From Bacteroidales bacterium (lineage in GTDB: Bacteria; Bacteroidota; Bacteroidia; Bacteroidales; P3), in NCBI GenBank assembly GCA_017647785.1, contig JAGCJW010000028.1:1-64000 (forward strand): DNA of 64,000 bases, in the 5' to 3' direction. The notes under the pieces are model-generated. The model was not told the DNA's origin, did no database searches, and saw only the letters and a list, made by a program, of their open reading frames with translations. This document shows positions 35,320-44,518 of the stretch, piece by piece. Position 1 is the first letter of the stretch. Each line of letters opens with the position of its first letter. The position numbers were made by a program, and so were the translations under genes.

Positions 35320-36255
35320 ATGAGAAAAATTTTAGCATTAGCTTTAGCACTAGTATTTAGTGCAAGTGCATTTGCACAAACACCAAGTGTGACAACAACA
35401 ATTGACGATTTAACACCAACAACCATTACAGCATCATTTGAAATGAATGAAAATTGTACAAAATATCATATCTTAGCTGCTGCAACTGGAGAAATGGATC
35501 AATGGTCTGCAATGTTTGGAACTCCATTAAGAGATTTAGTTATCTCTTGGTCATTAGGATTTGAAGCAGATACAACATATACTTGGACTGAAATGGTTCC
35601 AAATACAGAGTATATTGTTTATGTTGTAGCAGTAAATGCAACAGATACATCAGAAGTTTTAACAACTACTTGTACAACTACAATTGCTGGTGGTGAAGGA
35701 GCAAGTGTTGTTACAGTTGAATTGGAAAACATAACAGAATCTTCTGTAATTATGACAGCTACTCCAAACGATCAAACAGCAAAATTCCTTGATGGTATAG
35801 TTGAAAAAGCAATGTTTGATGAAATTGGACAAGACTCTTTGATGGCTATATTACTTGAACAACCTTATTGGTTATACGAAACAGACCACTGGGAATGGTT
35901 AGATCTTACTCCTGGTATGGAATACTATGCTTTTGCAATTGGTCAAAATGCAGCAGAACAATGGGGAGAAATGACATTAGTTCCTTTCGCTACACTAGTT
36001 GCTGGTTTAAATCAAGCACAATCAAATGAAATAACATTATATCCAAATCCTGCAACAAACGTTGTGTCATTACAAAACGCAGAAATAGGAAGCCTTGTTG
36101 AAGTTATAGATATTCAAGGTAGAGTATTAAAAGCTTTAGAAGTTACTTCTACAAATCAAATAATAGGTTTAGAAGGAATGAACTCTGGTTTATATTTAAT
36201 CAAAACTATAAACGGAGAAAAAACTTTCATCAACAAATTGATTGTTAATGAATAA
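35320..36255 (+). CDS. Secreted protein with T9SS sorting tail
   Basis: A 311-residue cargo of the type IX secretion system. Seen: signal peptide ending ASAFAQ; two similar beta-rich repeats (about 22-120 and 128-230, each opening SV...TI/VEL-D/ENITxSS/TxI); and a type A sorting domain (about 238-311) with LYPNPATNVVSL, VIDIQGRVL and GLYLIKTINGEKTFINKLIV. The tail should direct it across the outer membrane and to the cell surface. The repeats resemble fibronectin-III-like domains; ligand unknown. An intrinsic terminator follows. Confidence 0.88.
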   Translation: MRKILALALALVFSASAFAQTPSVTTTIDDLTPTTITASFEMNENCTKYHILAAATGEMDQWSAMFGTPLRDLVISWSLGFEADTTYTWTEMVPNTEYIVYVVAVNATDTSEVLTTTCTTTIAGGEGASVVTVELENITESSVIMTATPNDQTAKFLDGIVEKAMFDEIGQDSLMAILLEQPYWLYETDHWEWLDLTPGMEYYAFAIGQNAAEQWGEMTLVPFATLVAGLNQAQSNEITLYPNPATNVVSLQNAEIGSLVEVIDIQGRVLKALEVTSTNQIIGLEGMNSGLYLIKTINGEKTFINKLIVNE

Positions 36256-36285
36256 AACAATACCTCAAATATAAAAACAGTTAGA

Positions 36286-36338
36286 CAGTCTTCTCAATAG
36301 TGTATAAATTATTTGCTATTGAGAAGATTGTTTTTTTT
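36286..36338 (+). terminator. Intrinsic terminator of the T9SS cargo gene
   Basis: TCTTCTCAATAG (36289-36300) and CTATTGAGAAGA (36316-36327) pair perfectly, extended to 15 pairs, followed by eight T (36331-36338). It rules out the GTG at 36300 as start of the next gene, since that codon lies in the stem. Confidence 0.9.
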
Positions 36339-36347
36339 CAATTAGCT

Positions 36348-37280
36348 ATGGAAATATCAACAATAGTACCAGCTTACAACGAAGAAAAAAATATTCCATT
36401 AATTTACGAAAGACTAACTCAAACTTTAAGTCAAATAACTAATGATTACGAAATAATATTTGTAAATGATTGCAGTAAGGATAACACACTTGAAACAATC
36501 AAAACAATAGCTCAACAAGACTCACATATAAAATACATAAGCTTTTCAAGGAATTTTGGACATCAAATAGCAGTAAGTGCAGGGTTAGACCTTTGCAAAG
36601 GGAATGCTGTGGTTATAATAGATTGTGATCTTCAAGATCCACCTGAACTAATCCTTGAAATGTATGAAAAATACAAAGAAGGCTACAAAGTAGTCTATGC
36701 AAAACGTCTAACAAGAGAAGGAGAAACTTGGTTTAAGAAAATTACAGCAAAAATGTTCTATAGAATACTTGCTGCAATGACAAGTATAGAAATTCCTGTT
36801 GACGTGGGCGATTTCCGACTTATAGACAATGTTGTAGTAAAACATCTTCGCAATATGCCTGAAAAATCAAAATATCTTCGTGGGCAAATATCTTGGATAG
36901 GATATAAACAGACATTTGTGGAGTATCATAGAGATTCTAGAATATATGGTAAGACAAATTATCCTTTAAAGAAAATGTTAAGATTAGCCTTTGACGGTAT
37001 AACTGCATTTAGTGACAAACCTCTAAAAATGGCTTCTGCAATTGGTATAATCTCTGCTATAATATCACTTTTAGCAATAGTATATGCACTACTTTCACAC
37101 TTCATATTTGATTCCGCCGTTTCAGGTTGGACATCTTTAATAATAAGTGTGCTTTTCATAGGAGGAGTACAACTAATCACCATAGGAATAATAGGAGAAT
37201 ACATTGCGAGAATAAATAATGATGTTCGCAATAGACCATTATATATAATAGATGAACAAAACATAGAAGACGAACAATAA
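36348..37280 (+). CDS. GT2 glycosyltransferase, GtrB/DPM-like membrane type
   Basis: About 310 residues. Seen: STIVPAYNEEKNIP at the start, FVNDCSKDNT, the DxD-region DCDLQDPP, VGDFRLID, RGQISWIGYK, and two C-terminal membrane spans (about 230-252 and 264-288). This is the GtrB/ArnC-like type that loads a sugar onto undecaprenyl or polyprenyl phosphate at the inner membrane. ATG at 36348 chosen, after the terminator. Sugar unknown. metG follows after 12 bases. Confidence 0.88.
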   Translation: MEISTIVPAYNEEKNIPLIYERLTQTLSQITNDYEIIFVNDCSKDNTLETIKTIAQQDSHIKYISFSRNFGHQIAVSAGLDLCKGNAVVIIDCDLQDPPELILEMYEKYKEGYKVVYAKRLTREGETWFKKITAKMFYRILAAMTSIEIPVDVGDFRLIDNVVVKHLRNMPEKSKYLRGQISWIGYKQTFVEYHRDSRIYGKTNYPLKKMLRLAFDGITAFSDKPLKMASAIGIISAIISLLAIVYALLSHFIFDSAVSGWTSLIISVLFIGGVQLITIGIIGEYIARINNDVRNRPLYIIDEQNIEDEQ

Positions 37281-37292
37281 ATACTTAAAACA

Positions 37293-39347
37293 ATGAAATA
37301 TATAGAAACAGACAATAAATTTAATAGATATTGCGTAACCACAGCCTTACCATACGCTAACGGACCTGTACATATAGGACACTTAGCGGGTGTTTACGTG
37401 CCAGCAGACATTTATGTAAGATATTTAAGAATGATGAACGAAGATGTGCTTTTCATTGGTGGTAGTGATGAACACGGAGTTCCTATCACTATAAAAGCAA
37501 AAAACGAAGGGGTAACTCCACAAGATATAGTGGATCGCTATCACGGTATAATAAAACAATCATTCCAAGATTTAGGAATTTCATTTGATATTTATTCTCG
37601 TACATCTTCTCAAACTCATAAAGAAACCGCATCAGCATTCTTTAAAGACCTATACGAAAAAGGAAAGTTTGTTGAAAAAGTATCGCAACAATACTATGAC
37701 GAAGCAACAAATACTTTCCTTGCAGACCGATATATAATAGGTACTTGTCCTCATTGCGGAAACGAAAAGGCATACGGCGACCAATGTGAAGCATGTGGCA
37801 CAAGCCTTTCTGCAACAGACCTTATCAATCCTAAATCTACACTTTCAGGAAACGAGCCTCAATTAAAAGAAACAAAGCATTGGTATCTTCCATTAGAGGA
37901 CTACGAAGCCTTTATGAGAGAATGGATTTTGGAATCGCACCCTGAGTGGAAAACAAACGTGTATGGACAATGCAAAAGCTGGATTGACCAAGGCTTACAA
38001 GCAAGAGCTGTAACACGAGACCTTGATTGGGGAGTGAAAGTCCCTGTTGAAGGAGCAGAAGGTAAAGTATTATATGTATGGTTTGATGCTCCAATAGGAT
38101 ATATTTCTAATACAAAAGAACTACACCCTGATAACTGGGAAAAATGGTGGAAAGAAAAAGACACAAAGCTTGTTCACTTTATCGGAAAAGACAATATAGT
38201 GTTCCATTGCATTATATTCCCAGCTATGCTTAAAGCAGAAGGCTCATATATCTTACCAGAAAATGTACCTGCCAATGAGTTCTTGAATCTTGAAGGAGAT
38301 AAAATTTCTACATCTCGTAATTGGGCAGTTTGGTTACATGAATACCTAAAAGATTTCCCAGGAAAACAAGATGTATTGAAGTATGTACTTTGTGCAAACG
38401 CACCAGAAACAAAAGATAACGACTTTACATGGAAAGATTTCCAAACACGCAACAACTCAGAGCTTGTAGCAATATTTGGAAACTTCGTTAATCGTACAAT
38501 AGTTCTAACACACAAATATTTTGAAGGCAAAGTTCCTCAAAGGGGAGAGTTGAACGAACTTGACGTTCAAACAATAGAACAAATAAAACAATTCCCTGAA
38601 AAAATAGGACGTAGTATAGAACAATACCGTTTCCGTGAAGCATTAAACGAACTAATGAATCTTGCACGCCTTGGTAATAAATACCTAACAGAAAACGAGC
38701 CTTGGAAAACAATAAAGACAGATGAAGCACGCACAGCAACAGTTTTGAATATTTCATTACAAATATGTGCAAACCTTGCCTTACTTTCAGAACCATTCCT
38801 ACCATTCTCAGCACAAAAACTAAGAGAAATGTTAAACCAAGACTTAGCTTTTTGGTACGAAGCAGGTAATTCAGAATTGTTAAGCGAAGGAAAACAAATC
38901 AATCCAGCACAATTGTTGTTTGAACAAATAGACGACAAACAAATAGAAGCACAATTAGAAAAACTACAACAAACAAAAAAAGCAAACGAATTAGCATCTG
39001 CCACAGTAGAGCCACAAAAAGCAAATATAGAATACGATGATTTTGCAAAAATGGACATAAGAGTAGGAACAATCCTTGCAGCCGAAAAAGTAGCAAAAAC
39101 AAAAAAACTCCTAAAACTAACAATAGACACAGGAATTGACCAACGCACCATAGTAAGTGGAATAGCTGAATATTATAAACCAGAAGAAATCATAGGAAAA
39201 CAAGTATCCGTATTAGTAAACCTTGCACCAAAAGCCCTAAAAGGCATAGAAAGTCAAGGCATGATACTAATGGCAGAAAACCTTGATGGAAGTTTGAGTT
39301 TTATTTCACCAGAAAAACCTATCAAAAACGGCGGAACAATCAGCTAA
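37293..39347 (+). CDS. metG: Methionyl-tRNA synthetase
   Basis: A 684-residue class I synthetase. Seen: [14 protein letters not shown] (HIGH box), the zinc-finger cysteines in GTCPHCGN...DQCEACG, the KMSKS-equivalent KISTSRN, the anticodon-binding helical domain, and a C-terminal EMAPII-type tRNA-binding domain (about 575-684: [17 protein letters not shown]...). This is the long, dimeric form. A long A/T hairpin terminator lies 80 bases after the stop. Confidence 0.97.
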   Translation: MKYIETDNKFNRYCVTTALPYANGPVHIGHLAGVYVPADIYVRYLRMMNEDVLFIGGSDEHGVPITIKAKNEGVTPQDIVDRYHGIIKQSFQDLGISFDIYSRTSSQTHKETASAFFKDLYEKGKFVEKVSQQYYDEATNTFLADRYIIGTCPHCGNEKAYGDQCEACGTSLSATDLINPKSTLSGNEPQLKETKHWYLPLEDYEAFMREWILESHPEWKTNVYGQCKSWIDQGLQARAVTRDLDWGVKVPVEGAEGKVLYVWFDAPIGYISNTKELHPDNWEKWWKEKDTKLVHFIGKDNIVFHCIIFPAMLKAEGSYILPENVPANEFLNLEGDKISTSRNWAVWLHEYLKDFPGKQDVLKYVLCANAPETKDNDFTWKDFQTRNNSELVAIFGNFVNRTIVLTHKYFEGKVPQRGELNELDVQTIEQIKQFPEKIGRSIEQYRFREALNELMNLARLGNKYLTENEPWKTIKTDEARTATVLNISLQICANLALLSEPFLPFSAQKLREMLNQDLAFWYEAGNSELLSEGKQINPAQLLFEQIDDKQIEAQLEKLQQTKKANELASATVEPQKANIEYDDFAKMDIRVGTILAAEKVAKTKKLLKLTIDTGIDQRTIVSGIAEYYKPEEIIGKQVSVLVNLAPKALKGIESQGMILMAENLDGSLSFISPEKPIKNGGTIS

Positions 39348-39425
39348 AACAAAGAAAAAAGAAGGGGGATTTTATAGGAACTATTTGTTTCTATGAATTA
39401 AAGTAAAAACTCTTTGTTTTAATTT

Positions 39426-39470
39426 AAAAAATCAAAGAAAAAATCATTTTTTTCTTTGATTTTTTTTTAT
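39426..39470 (+). terminator. A/T hairpin terminator after metG
   Basis: The arms 39426-39443 and 39448-39465 are fully complementary (core ATCAAAGA / TCTTTGAT) and the right arm runs into more T. It is built from the same CAAAGAA/TTCTTTG unit as the dispersed repeats. The gap 39348-39531 holds, besides it, two further TCTTTG copies and the next promoter. Confidence 0.7.
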
Positions 39471-39491
39471 TTTTCTTTGAAAAATTTTTCA

Positions 39492-39499
39492 TACATTTG
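39492..39499 (+). promoter_or_regulatory. -7 promoter element of the membrane protein/NERD pair
   Basis: TACATTTG, exact TAnnTTTG, 32 bases before the ATG at 39532. Confidence 0.5.
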
Positions 39500-39531
39500 C
39501 GTGCGTAAAATCATAAATAAAAGTATTGATT

Positions 39532-39927
39532 ATGAAAAAATGGATAGTATTTGTTTTAGGCTTTGTTTCAGGAGCAATATTCCTATTCTTTGTTCTATTA
39601 ATTATTGGAAAATCTTCTTCAAATGATAATGGAATGACTTATTTTGAAAAGCCAGGTAAATGTATTTCAACAAAAGAATTTGAAGTTATTCAAGTTATTG
39701 GAGATGGCTATGCTTTGGCGAGAGAAATAGTTGATCGTACTTCTTTAATCAATATTCCAAGTGGTTTATTAGTGCTTGTAACAAATGATAATGGAGAATT
39801 ATATTATGATGATCAAATTATAGAAGTCCCAAAGGGTAAATGTATGCGTCAAATAGGGGTTTATGAGTATCAAACGAAATCAGAAAATTGGAAAACTGTG
39901 CCTATTGTGCAGGTGATGAATGAATAA
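39532..39927 (+). CDS. Small membrane-anchored protein, unknown
   Basis: A 131-residue protein. Seen: one N-terminal membrane span (WIVFVLGFVSGAIFLFFVLLII) and a soluble domain of mixed strand/helix with two cysteines (GKCIST..., GKCMRQIG) in similar glycine-lysine contexts. I do not recognise a family. ATG at 39532 is preferred over a TTG two codons earlier. It lies 14 bases before the NERD gene and is probably co-transcribed with it. Confidence 0.65.
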   Translation: MKKWIVFVLGFVSGAIFLFFVLLIIGKSSSNDNGMTYFEKPGKCISTKEFEVIQVIGDGYALAREIVDRTSLINIPSGLLVLVTNDNGELYYDDQIIEVPKGKCMRQIGVYEYQTKSENWKTVPIVQVMNE

Positions 39928-39941
39928 AAAGTATATTTATA

Positions 39942-40736
39942 ATGGTTATTTTACTATTATTGGTATTTTTTACCATTGTTCTTTTCTTACGAACTACATC
40001 TCGTAGTAATAAAGCACCAAAGAAAAGGAGAAAAAAAAAGACAACTTATAGTTCTTATGCAAAGGTTTTAGGAGAAATAGGTGAAGAAAGTGTAGCTTCT
40101 ATTTTAAAAACTTTGCCTAAGGACTATGTTGTTTTTAATGATGTTTATTTAGAAATAAAAGGCAAATCTACTCAAATAGATCACGTCGTTATTTCTCGAT
40201 ATGGAGTCTTTATAATAGAAACAAAGAATTATACGGGTTGGATTTTTGGGAATGATACTTCGGAATATTGGACTCAAACTATATATGAAAACAAATATCA
40301 ATTAAGAAATCCTTTAAAACAAAACTATGCACACCTTAAAACTTTACAATCTATTTTTGGAATAGATGAAAGATTCTATTTTCCAATAGTTGCCTTTCAC
40401 GATAGAGCGACATTGAAGCGTGAAACCTATGGAAATGTGATGTATTTTTCAGAATTGAAAGATTTTATTCTATCAAAAAAAATACCCAAACTACACGACG
40501 AATTGGTAAATAGGCTATCCCTTATTTTAAAATCTTATTCTATCAAAGATGAAAACCAAAAGCAAGAACATATCTTGAATGTAAAACAAGAACTTGCAAA
40601 TAAAGAAGATTTAATAGCAAAATGGATATGTCCAAGGTGTAGAGGAAGTTTAGTGCAACGAAAAGGGAAATATGGCAGTTTTATAAGTTGCTCAAATTAT
40701 CCTTATTGTAAGTTTACCACTAAATGTAGAGATTAA
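39942..40736 (+). CDS. NERD-domain protein with membrane anchor and zinc ribbon
   Basis: A 264-residue protein. Seen: N-terminal membrane span (VILLLLVFFTIVLFL), a lysine-rich stretch, a NERD (nuclease-related) domain (about 45-165) with IDHVVISRYGVFIIETKNYTG carrying the D and E-x-K residues of the PD-(D/E)XK fold, and a C-terminal topoisomerase-type zinc ribbon (CPRCRGSL, ISCSNYPYC). Likely a nuclease or DNA/RNA-binding protein held at the membrane; cellular role unknown. Second gene of a two-gene unit. Confidence 0.82.
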   Translation: MVILLLLVFFTIVLFLRTTSRSNKAPKKRRKKKTTYSSYAKVLGEIGEESVASILKTLPKDYVVFNDVYLEIKGKSTQIDHVVISRYGVFIIETKNYTGWIFGNDTSEYWTQTIYENKYQLRNPLKQNYAHLKTLQSIFGIDERFYFPIVAFHDRATLKRETYGNVMYFSELKDFILSKKIPKLHDELVNRLSLILKSYSIKDENQKQEHILNVKQELANKEDLIAKWICPRCRGSLVQRKGKYGSFISCSNYPYCKFTTKCRD

Positions 40737-40812
40737 ATATCTCTTAGAATTAATTTTTTCTTTCTTTGTTTTAGTAAATTTATTCAAAGAATAAATAAAT
40801 TCTTTCTTTGTT
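40737..40812. repeat. TTCTTTG repeats in a convergent gap
   Basis: Contains TTCTTTCTTTGTTTT twice, separated by a weak AATTTATTC/GAATAAAT inverted repeat. Same unit as the other dispersed repeats; may double as a two-way terminator. Confidence 0.45.
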
Positions 40813-41871
40813 TTATTTTTTTCTTTTAAAGACTCGTTTTGTCCAATAAGGCAATACTAATGAACCTAAAAGGAGATATGGATAGTAAGTAAACAAACGC
40901 CATATAAAAGCTATGGTTGCGTGTGTTCCTTGTGGCATAAATTCTCCTATAAAGAGAGGAAAAGCAAATTCTGCTATGCCACTGCTTCCTGGTGTAGGTG
41001 AAATACAAAGTATTATCCACATTACTAATTGTCTTGCAAAGATTAAGAGATGTTCTCCTACGGGTGAGAATGCTAATAGTATGCAATTTACTACTAAGAA
41101 ACGTGATGTCCACGAAAATACTGTGCATAAATAGGCTTTTGTCCAAAATATTAGTCCTTTTCCCTTAAACTCTTGTGAAGATGTTACTATATCATCTCCC
41201 ATTTTATACATTTTTTCTTTTATCCTTCTAAAAAGCTTCTTGTCTGCAAGTATGTAAAGCAACTTTCTAAAACCTTGTGGAAAGAAAAATATGGCTACAA
41301 GGATTATTATGGTCAAAAGACACATAAATCCATAGCCTATGAAAAAGATTTGTAATTCTCCAAAAGTGTTTCCAAAGAATGTGAAACGGAAATCGGTATT
41401 AAAGGCAAGGCTTGCACCGACTAAAAGCACTACAATAGGAGTTATGATAATGTAAAACAACTCATCTAAAAGTGCTGTAATCATTACGATTGCTGTACTA
41501 CGCCCTGCGGAAATTCCTTCTTTGGCTACTATAAAGAATGCTAAGGCTGAGCCTCCTACTACTGAGGGTGTGATTGCTGAACCAAACTCCCAAAGCATTA
41601 TTACTTGAAAGGCTTTTTTCCAACTTATCTTTTTGTCAGACAAAAGTCTTATTCGGTACATATACATTAAGTCTCGCATTACGCCAAAGCACAAAGCGAG
41701 AAATAGAAAGAAAGTAGATGCCCACGTCCAATTGATTAGTATATCTGTTAGTACGTTTGCGTCTTGTTTTAGGTCTTTTAGTATCAATAATAATGCTACC
41801 CCTATTCCTATTAGTAGGGGTAACATTATTTTTTTAAAGCTAAATATCGATAATGGATTGTTTTCCGACAT
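40813..41871 (-). CDS. Flippase-like membrane protein (UPF0104/YbhN family)
   Basis: A 352-residue protein with about eight hydrophobic spans of the lysylphosphatidylglycerol-synthase TM (flippase-like) family. Seen: FGVMRDLMYMYRIRLL, FGSAITPSVVGGSA (the family's conserved ITPSxxGG segment) and ISPTPGSSGIAE near the end, both hallmarks. It lacks the LPG synthetase catalytic domain, so lipid or glycolipid translocation is the most that can be inferred. It follows mscS by 3 bases. Confidence 0.85.
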   Translation of the reverse strand: MSENNPLSIFSFKKIMLPLLIGIGVALLLILKDLKQDANVLTDILINWTWASTFFLFLALCFGVMRDLMYMYRIRLLSDKKISWKKAFQVIMLWEFGSAITPSVVGGSALAFFIVAKEGISAGRSTAIVMITALLDELFYIIITPIVVLLVGASLAFNTDFRFTFFGNTFGELQIFFIGYGFMCLLTIIILVAIFFFPQGFRKLLYILADKKLFRRIKEKMYKMGDDIVTSSQEFKGKGLIFWTKAYLCTVFSWTSRFLVVNCILLAFSPVGEHLLIFARQLVMWIILCISPTPGSSGIAEFAFPLFIGEFMPQGTHATIAFIWRLFTYYPYLLLGSLVLPYWTKRVFKRKK

Positions 41872-41874
41872 TTT

Positions 41875-42699
41875 TTACTTCATCAAATCTAATTTTGGAT
41901 GAGGAAGTGATATTTTTTCTGATACTAAATAGTTGTAAACAGCGGTATGTATATCTCCCATTACGTTCCAGTAATCTGCATTCTTACACCAAAATCTTAA
42001 ATCAACGTTTATAGCCAAGTCTGTAATGCTTACGATTACTGTTGGTTCTGGTGTAGAAAATATTCTTTTGTCTTGTTTTGCTATTTCTATCAAACGAGGA
42101 TTTATTTGAGAGATATCTACTCCGTGAGCTAAGTTAAATTTTATGTCTATTCTTCTATCTTCCATTTTTGAATAGTTTATAACGCTCGATCCAGAGAGTG
42201 CGCCATTTGGAATGGTGATTACTTTATTGTCAACAGTCACTAGGGTTGTTGTAAATATCATTATTTCTTTTACTGTACCTTCGTAGCCTTGTGCTTCTAT
42301 GTAATCTCCAACTTTAAAAGGACGTAAAACTAACAATACAACTCCTCCTGCTACGTTTTGTAAAGTTCCGCTAAGTGCCAAACCTATTGCAACTCCACAA
42401 GAAGCAAGAATAGCTGTGAATTGAGTCATTTCTATTCCTAAATAACCTATTACAGTTAGTATAAGTAAGACTTTTAGTAATATAGAAATAAGTGAAATTA
42501 AGAATGGACGTAATGACAAATCCAAATTCTTCTTTTCAAAAGCCTTTTCTATCTTTTTTACTAAGAATCTTATAAGTTTAAATCCCACCCAAAGTATTAA
42601 ACAAGCAATAAGTAACTTTGGTCCAAATTTAAAGACTACATCTTTCAAAAATGTAATCACATCTGCCCATGTAAAGGTGTCTGCATTTAATAATAACAT
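41875..42699 (-). CDS. mscS: Small-conductance mechanosensitive channel (MscS)
   Basis: A 274-residue channel of standard MscS length. Seen: three membrane spans, the pore helix with SCGVAIGLALSGTLQNVAGG, the FKVGDYIEAQG start of the beta domain, and VTIPNGALSGSSVINYS. It releases solutes on hypo-osmotic shock. Second-last gene of a - strand run whose genes are 3-17 bases apart. Confidence 0.94.
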   Translation of the reverse strand: MLLLNADTFTWADVITFLKDVVFKFGPKLLIACLILWVGFKLIRFLVKKIEKAFEKKNLDLSLRPFLISLISILLKVLLILTVIGYLGIEMTQFTAILASCGVAIGLALSGTLQNVAGGVVLLVLRPFKVGDYIEAQGYEGTVKEIMIFTTTLVTVDNKVITIPNGALSGSSVINYSKMEDRRIDIKFNLAHGVDISQINPRLIEIAKQDKRIFSTPEPTVIVSITDLAINVDLRFWCKNADYWNVMGDIHTAVYNYLVSEKISLPHPKLDLMK

Positions 42700-42716
42700 T
42701 GTTTTAAAGTTTTAAG

Positions 42717-43907
42717 TTAATATAAAAAATTGTTATAAGGATAACGTATTGCGTGTATTGTTTTCACTTTATCGTAGATTATTTGTCTTAATTCTTCTAT
42801 ATTTTCTTTATTTTTTGCTGAAATAAAGACTGTATCTTGATTTCCATTAGAAAGATAAGTTTGTTTTAAGTCTTCCAAACTCCAATTCTCTTTTTGCTTT
42901 GGTGTAAGGTCGTCTTCGTCTTGTGGAATGTAGGTATAAGCATCTATTTTATTAAAAAGCAATAGTGTTGGTTTATCATTTGCTTTTATTTCTGCAAGTG
43001 TGTTATTTACAACTTTGATTTGCTCTTCAAAATTAGGATGTGATATATCTACAACATGAACTAACAAGTCTGCTTCACGCAATTCGTCCAAGGTTGATTT
43101 GAAACTCTCAACTAATCCATGAGGTAATTTGCGTATAAAGCCGACTGTATCTGTCAAAAGAAAAGGAAGATTTTCTATAACTACTTTTCTAACTGTTGTA
43201 TCAAGGGTTGCAAAAAGTTTATTCTCCGCAAAAACATCGCTTTTAGAGAGAAGATTCATCAAAGTGCTTTTTCCTACATTGGTATAACCAACTAAGGCTA
43301 CTCTTACTAAACTTTCTCTATTTTTTCTTTGTACTGTCTTTTGCTTATCTATGTCTTTTAGTTTTTCTTTAAGCAAAGAAATTTTTGAAAGTATGATTCT
43401 GCGGTCGGTTTCTATCTGTGTTTCCCCTACTCCACGCATTGTAAGTCCTGCTCCACCTCTTTGACGGTCCAAGTGTGTCCACATTCTTGTCAATCGTGGT
43501 AATAAATATTGGTATTGTGCGAGTGCTACCTGTGTTTTAGAGTGTGAGGTTCTTGCTCTTTGTGCAAAAATATTTAGAATCAAACCTGTACGGTCTAATA
43601 CATGACAATCCAATGCTTTTTCTATATTTCTTGCTTGCGAAGGTAAGAGTTCATCATCGAAAACTACCCAATTTATATCTGCTGCTTTGATATACTCTTT
43701 TATTTCCTCTAATTTACCACTTCCAACAAAGGTACGTGGGTCTTTATAAGGAAGTTTTTGAGTAAATCTCTTTTCTACAACAGCTCCTGCTGTGTCAATA
43801 AGAAATATTAGTTCGTCAAGATATTCTTCTGTCTGCTCAACACTAACCTCAGGCGTAGTAATCCCTACTACAACACATCTATCAGGTTCTATTTTGTAAT
43901 CTATCAT
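42717..43907 (-). CDS. hflX: Ribosome-associated GTPase HflX
   Basis: A 396-residue GTPase that splits or rescues stalled ribosomes in other bacteria. Seen: N-terminal HflX domain with FVGSGKLEEI, the GGAGLTMRGVGETQIETDRR segment, then the G domain with GYTNVGKST, DTVGFIRKLP and NKID. Length is typical. It starts 5 bases after ribE. Confidence 0.95.
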   Translation of the reverse strand: MIDYKIEPDRCVVVGITTPEVSVEQTEEYLDELIFLIDTAGAVVEKRFTQKLPYKDPRTFVGSGKLEEIKEYIKAADINWVVFDDELLPSQARNIEKALDCHVLDRTGLILNIFAQRARTSHSKTQVALAQYQYLLPRLTRMWTHLDRQRGGAGLTMRGVGETQIETDRRIILSKISLLKEKLKDIDKQKTVQRKNRESLVRVALVGYTNVGKSTLMNLLSKSDVFAENKLFATLDTTVRKVVIENLPFLLTDTVGFIRKLPHGLVESFKSTLDELREADLLVHVVDISHPNFEEQIKVVNNTLAEIKANDKPTLLLFNKIDAYTYIPQDEDDLTPKQKENWSLEDLKQTYLSNGNQDTVFISAKNKENIEELRQIIYDKVKTIHAIRYPYNNFLY

Positions 43908-43912
43908 CTATG

Positions 43913-44515
43913 CTATCTTTGCATATATTGTTCCAATAGTCTTTGTACATATTTTCCAAAGACATCAAATTCTATATTTACAACAGTTCCCACCTTGAAT
44001 GTATGGAAATTTGTGTGCGAATAAGTATATGGTATGATAGACACAGAGAATTCTCCTTCCTTGCTATCAACTACTGTAAGACTTACGCCATTTACAGAAA
44101 TTGAACCCTTAGGTACAGTAATATTTCCGTCTTTCACATCATATTTAAAGTAATATCTCCAAGAGCCATTTTCATCTACAACTTTAAAGCACTCTGCTGT
44201 TTGATCTACATGGCCTTGTACGATATGACCATCAAATCTTCCATCCATAAGCATAGAACGTTCTACATTGATTTTCGTTCCTACTTCCCATTGCCCAAGA
44301 TTTGTTTTGTCCATTGTTTCTTTCATTGCAGTAACAGTGTATTGTTTTTTTCCTTTATCAAGCTTTACAACTGTCAAACAGCAACCGTCATGAGCAAAAC
44401 TTTGGTCTATTTTTAATTGGTCTGCGATTTCACATTCCAAAGTAAAATGAAAATTTGTTCCTTCTTGCTCAATGTTTACCACATGAGCCATATTTTCTAT
44501 TATTCCTGTAAACAT
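43913..44515 (-). CDS. ribE: Riboflavin synthase alpha chain
   Basis: A 200-residue enzyme that dismutates two 6,7-dimethyl-8-ribityllumazines into riboflavin. Seen: MFTGIIE at the start, a duplicated lumazine-binding fold with paired motifs (SFAHDGCCLTVV and GSISVNGVSLTVV; MDGRFDGHIVQGHVD and HTNFHTFKVG). It stands 3 bases after the DPP IV-like gene; no other rib genes are adjacent and no FMN riboswitch was seen. Confidence 0.95.
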   Translation of the reverse strand: MFTGIIENMAHVVNIEQEGTNFHFTLECEIADQLKIDQSFAHDGCCLTVVKLDKGKKQYTVTAMKETMDKTNLGQWEVGTKINVERSMLMDGRFDGHIVQGHVDQTAECFKVVDENGSWRYYFKYDVKDGNITVPKGSISVNGVSLTVVDSKEGEFSVSIIPYTYSHTNFHTFKVGTVVNIEFDVFGKYVQRLLEQYMQR

Positions 44516-44518
44516 ATC

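Noticed and set aside
36300..36347. GTG start 16 codons upstream for the GT2 gene
   Set aside because: The GTG lies within the stem of a strong terminator; the ATG at 36348 follows the T-run and begins the conserved motif.
38488..39151. Long open frames on the strand opposite metG
   Set aside because: Low-complexity translations without domains, fully covered by metG; shadows of its codon use.
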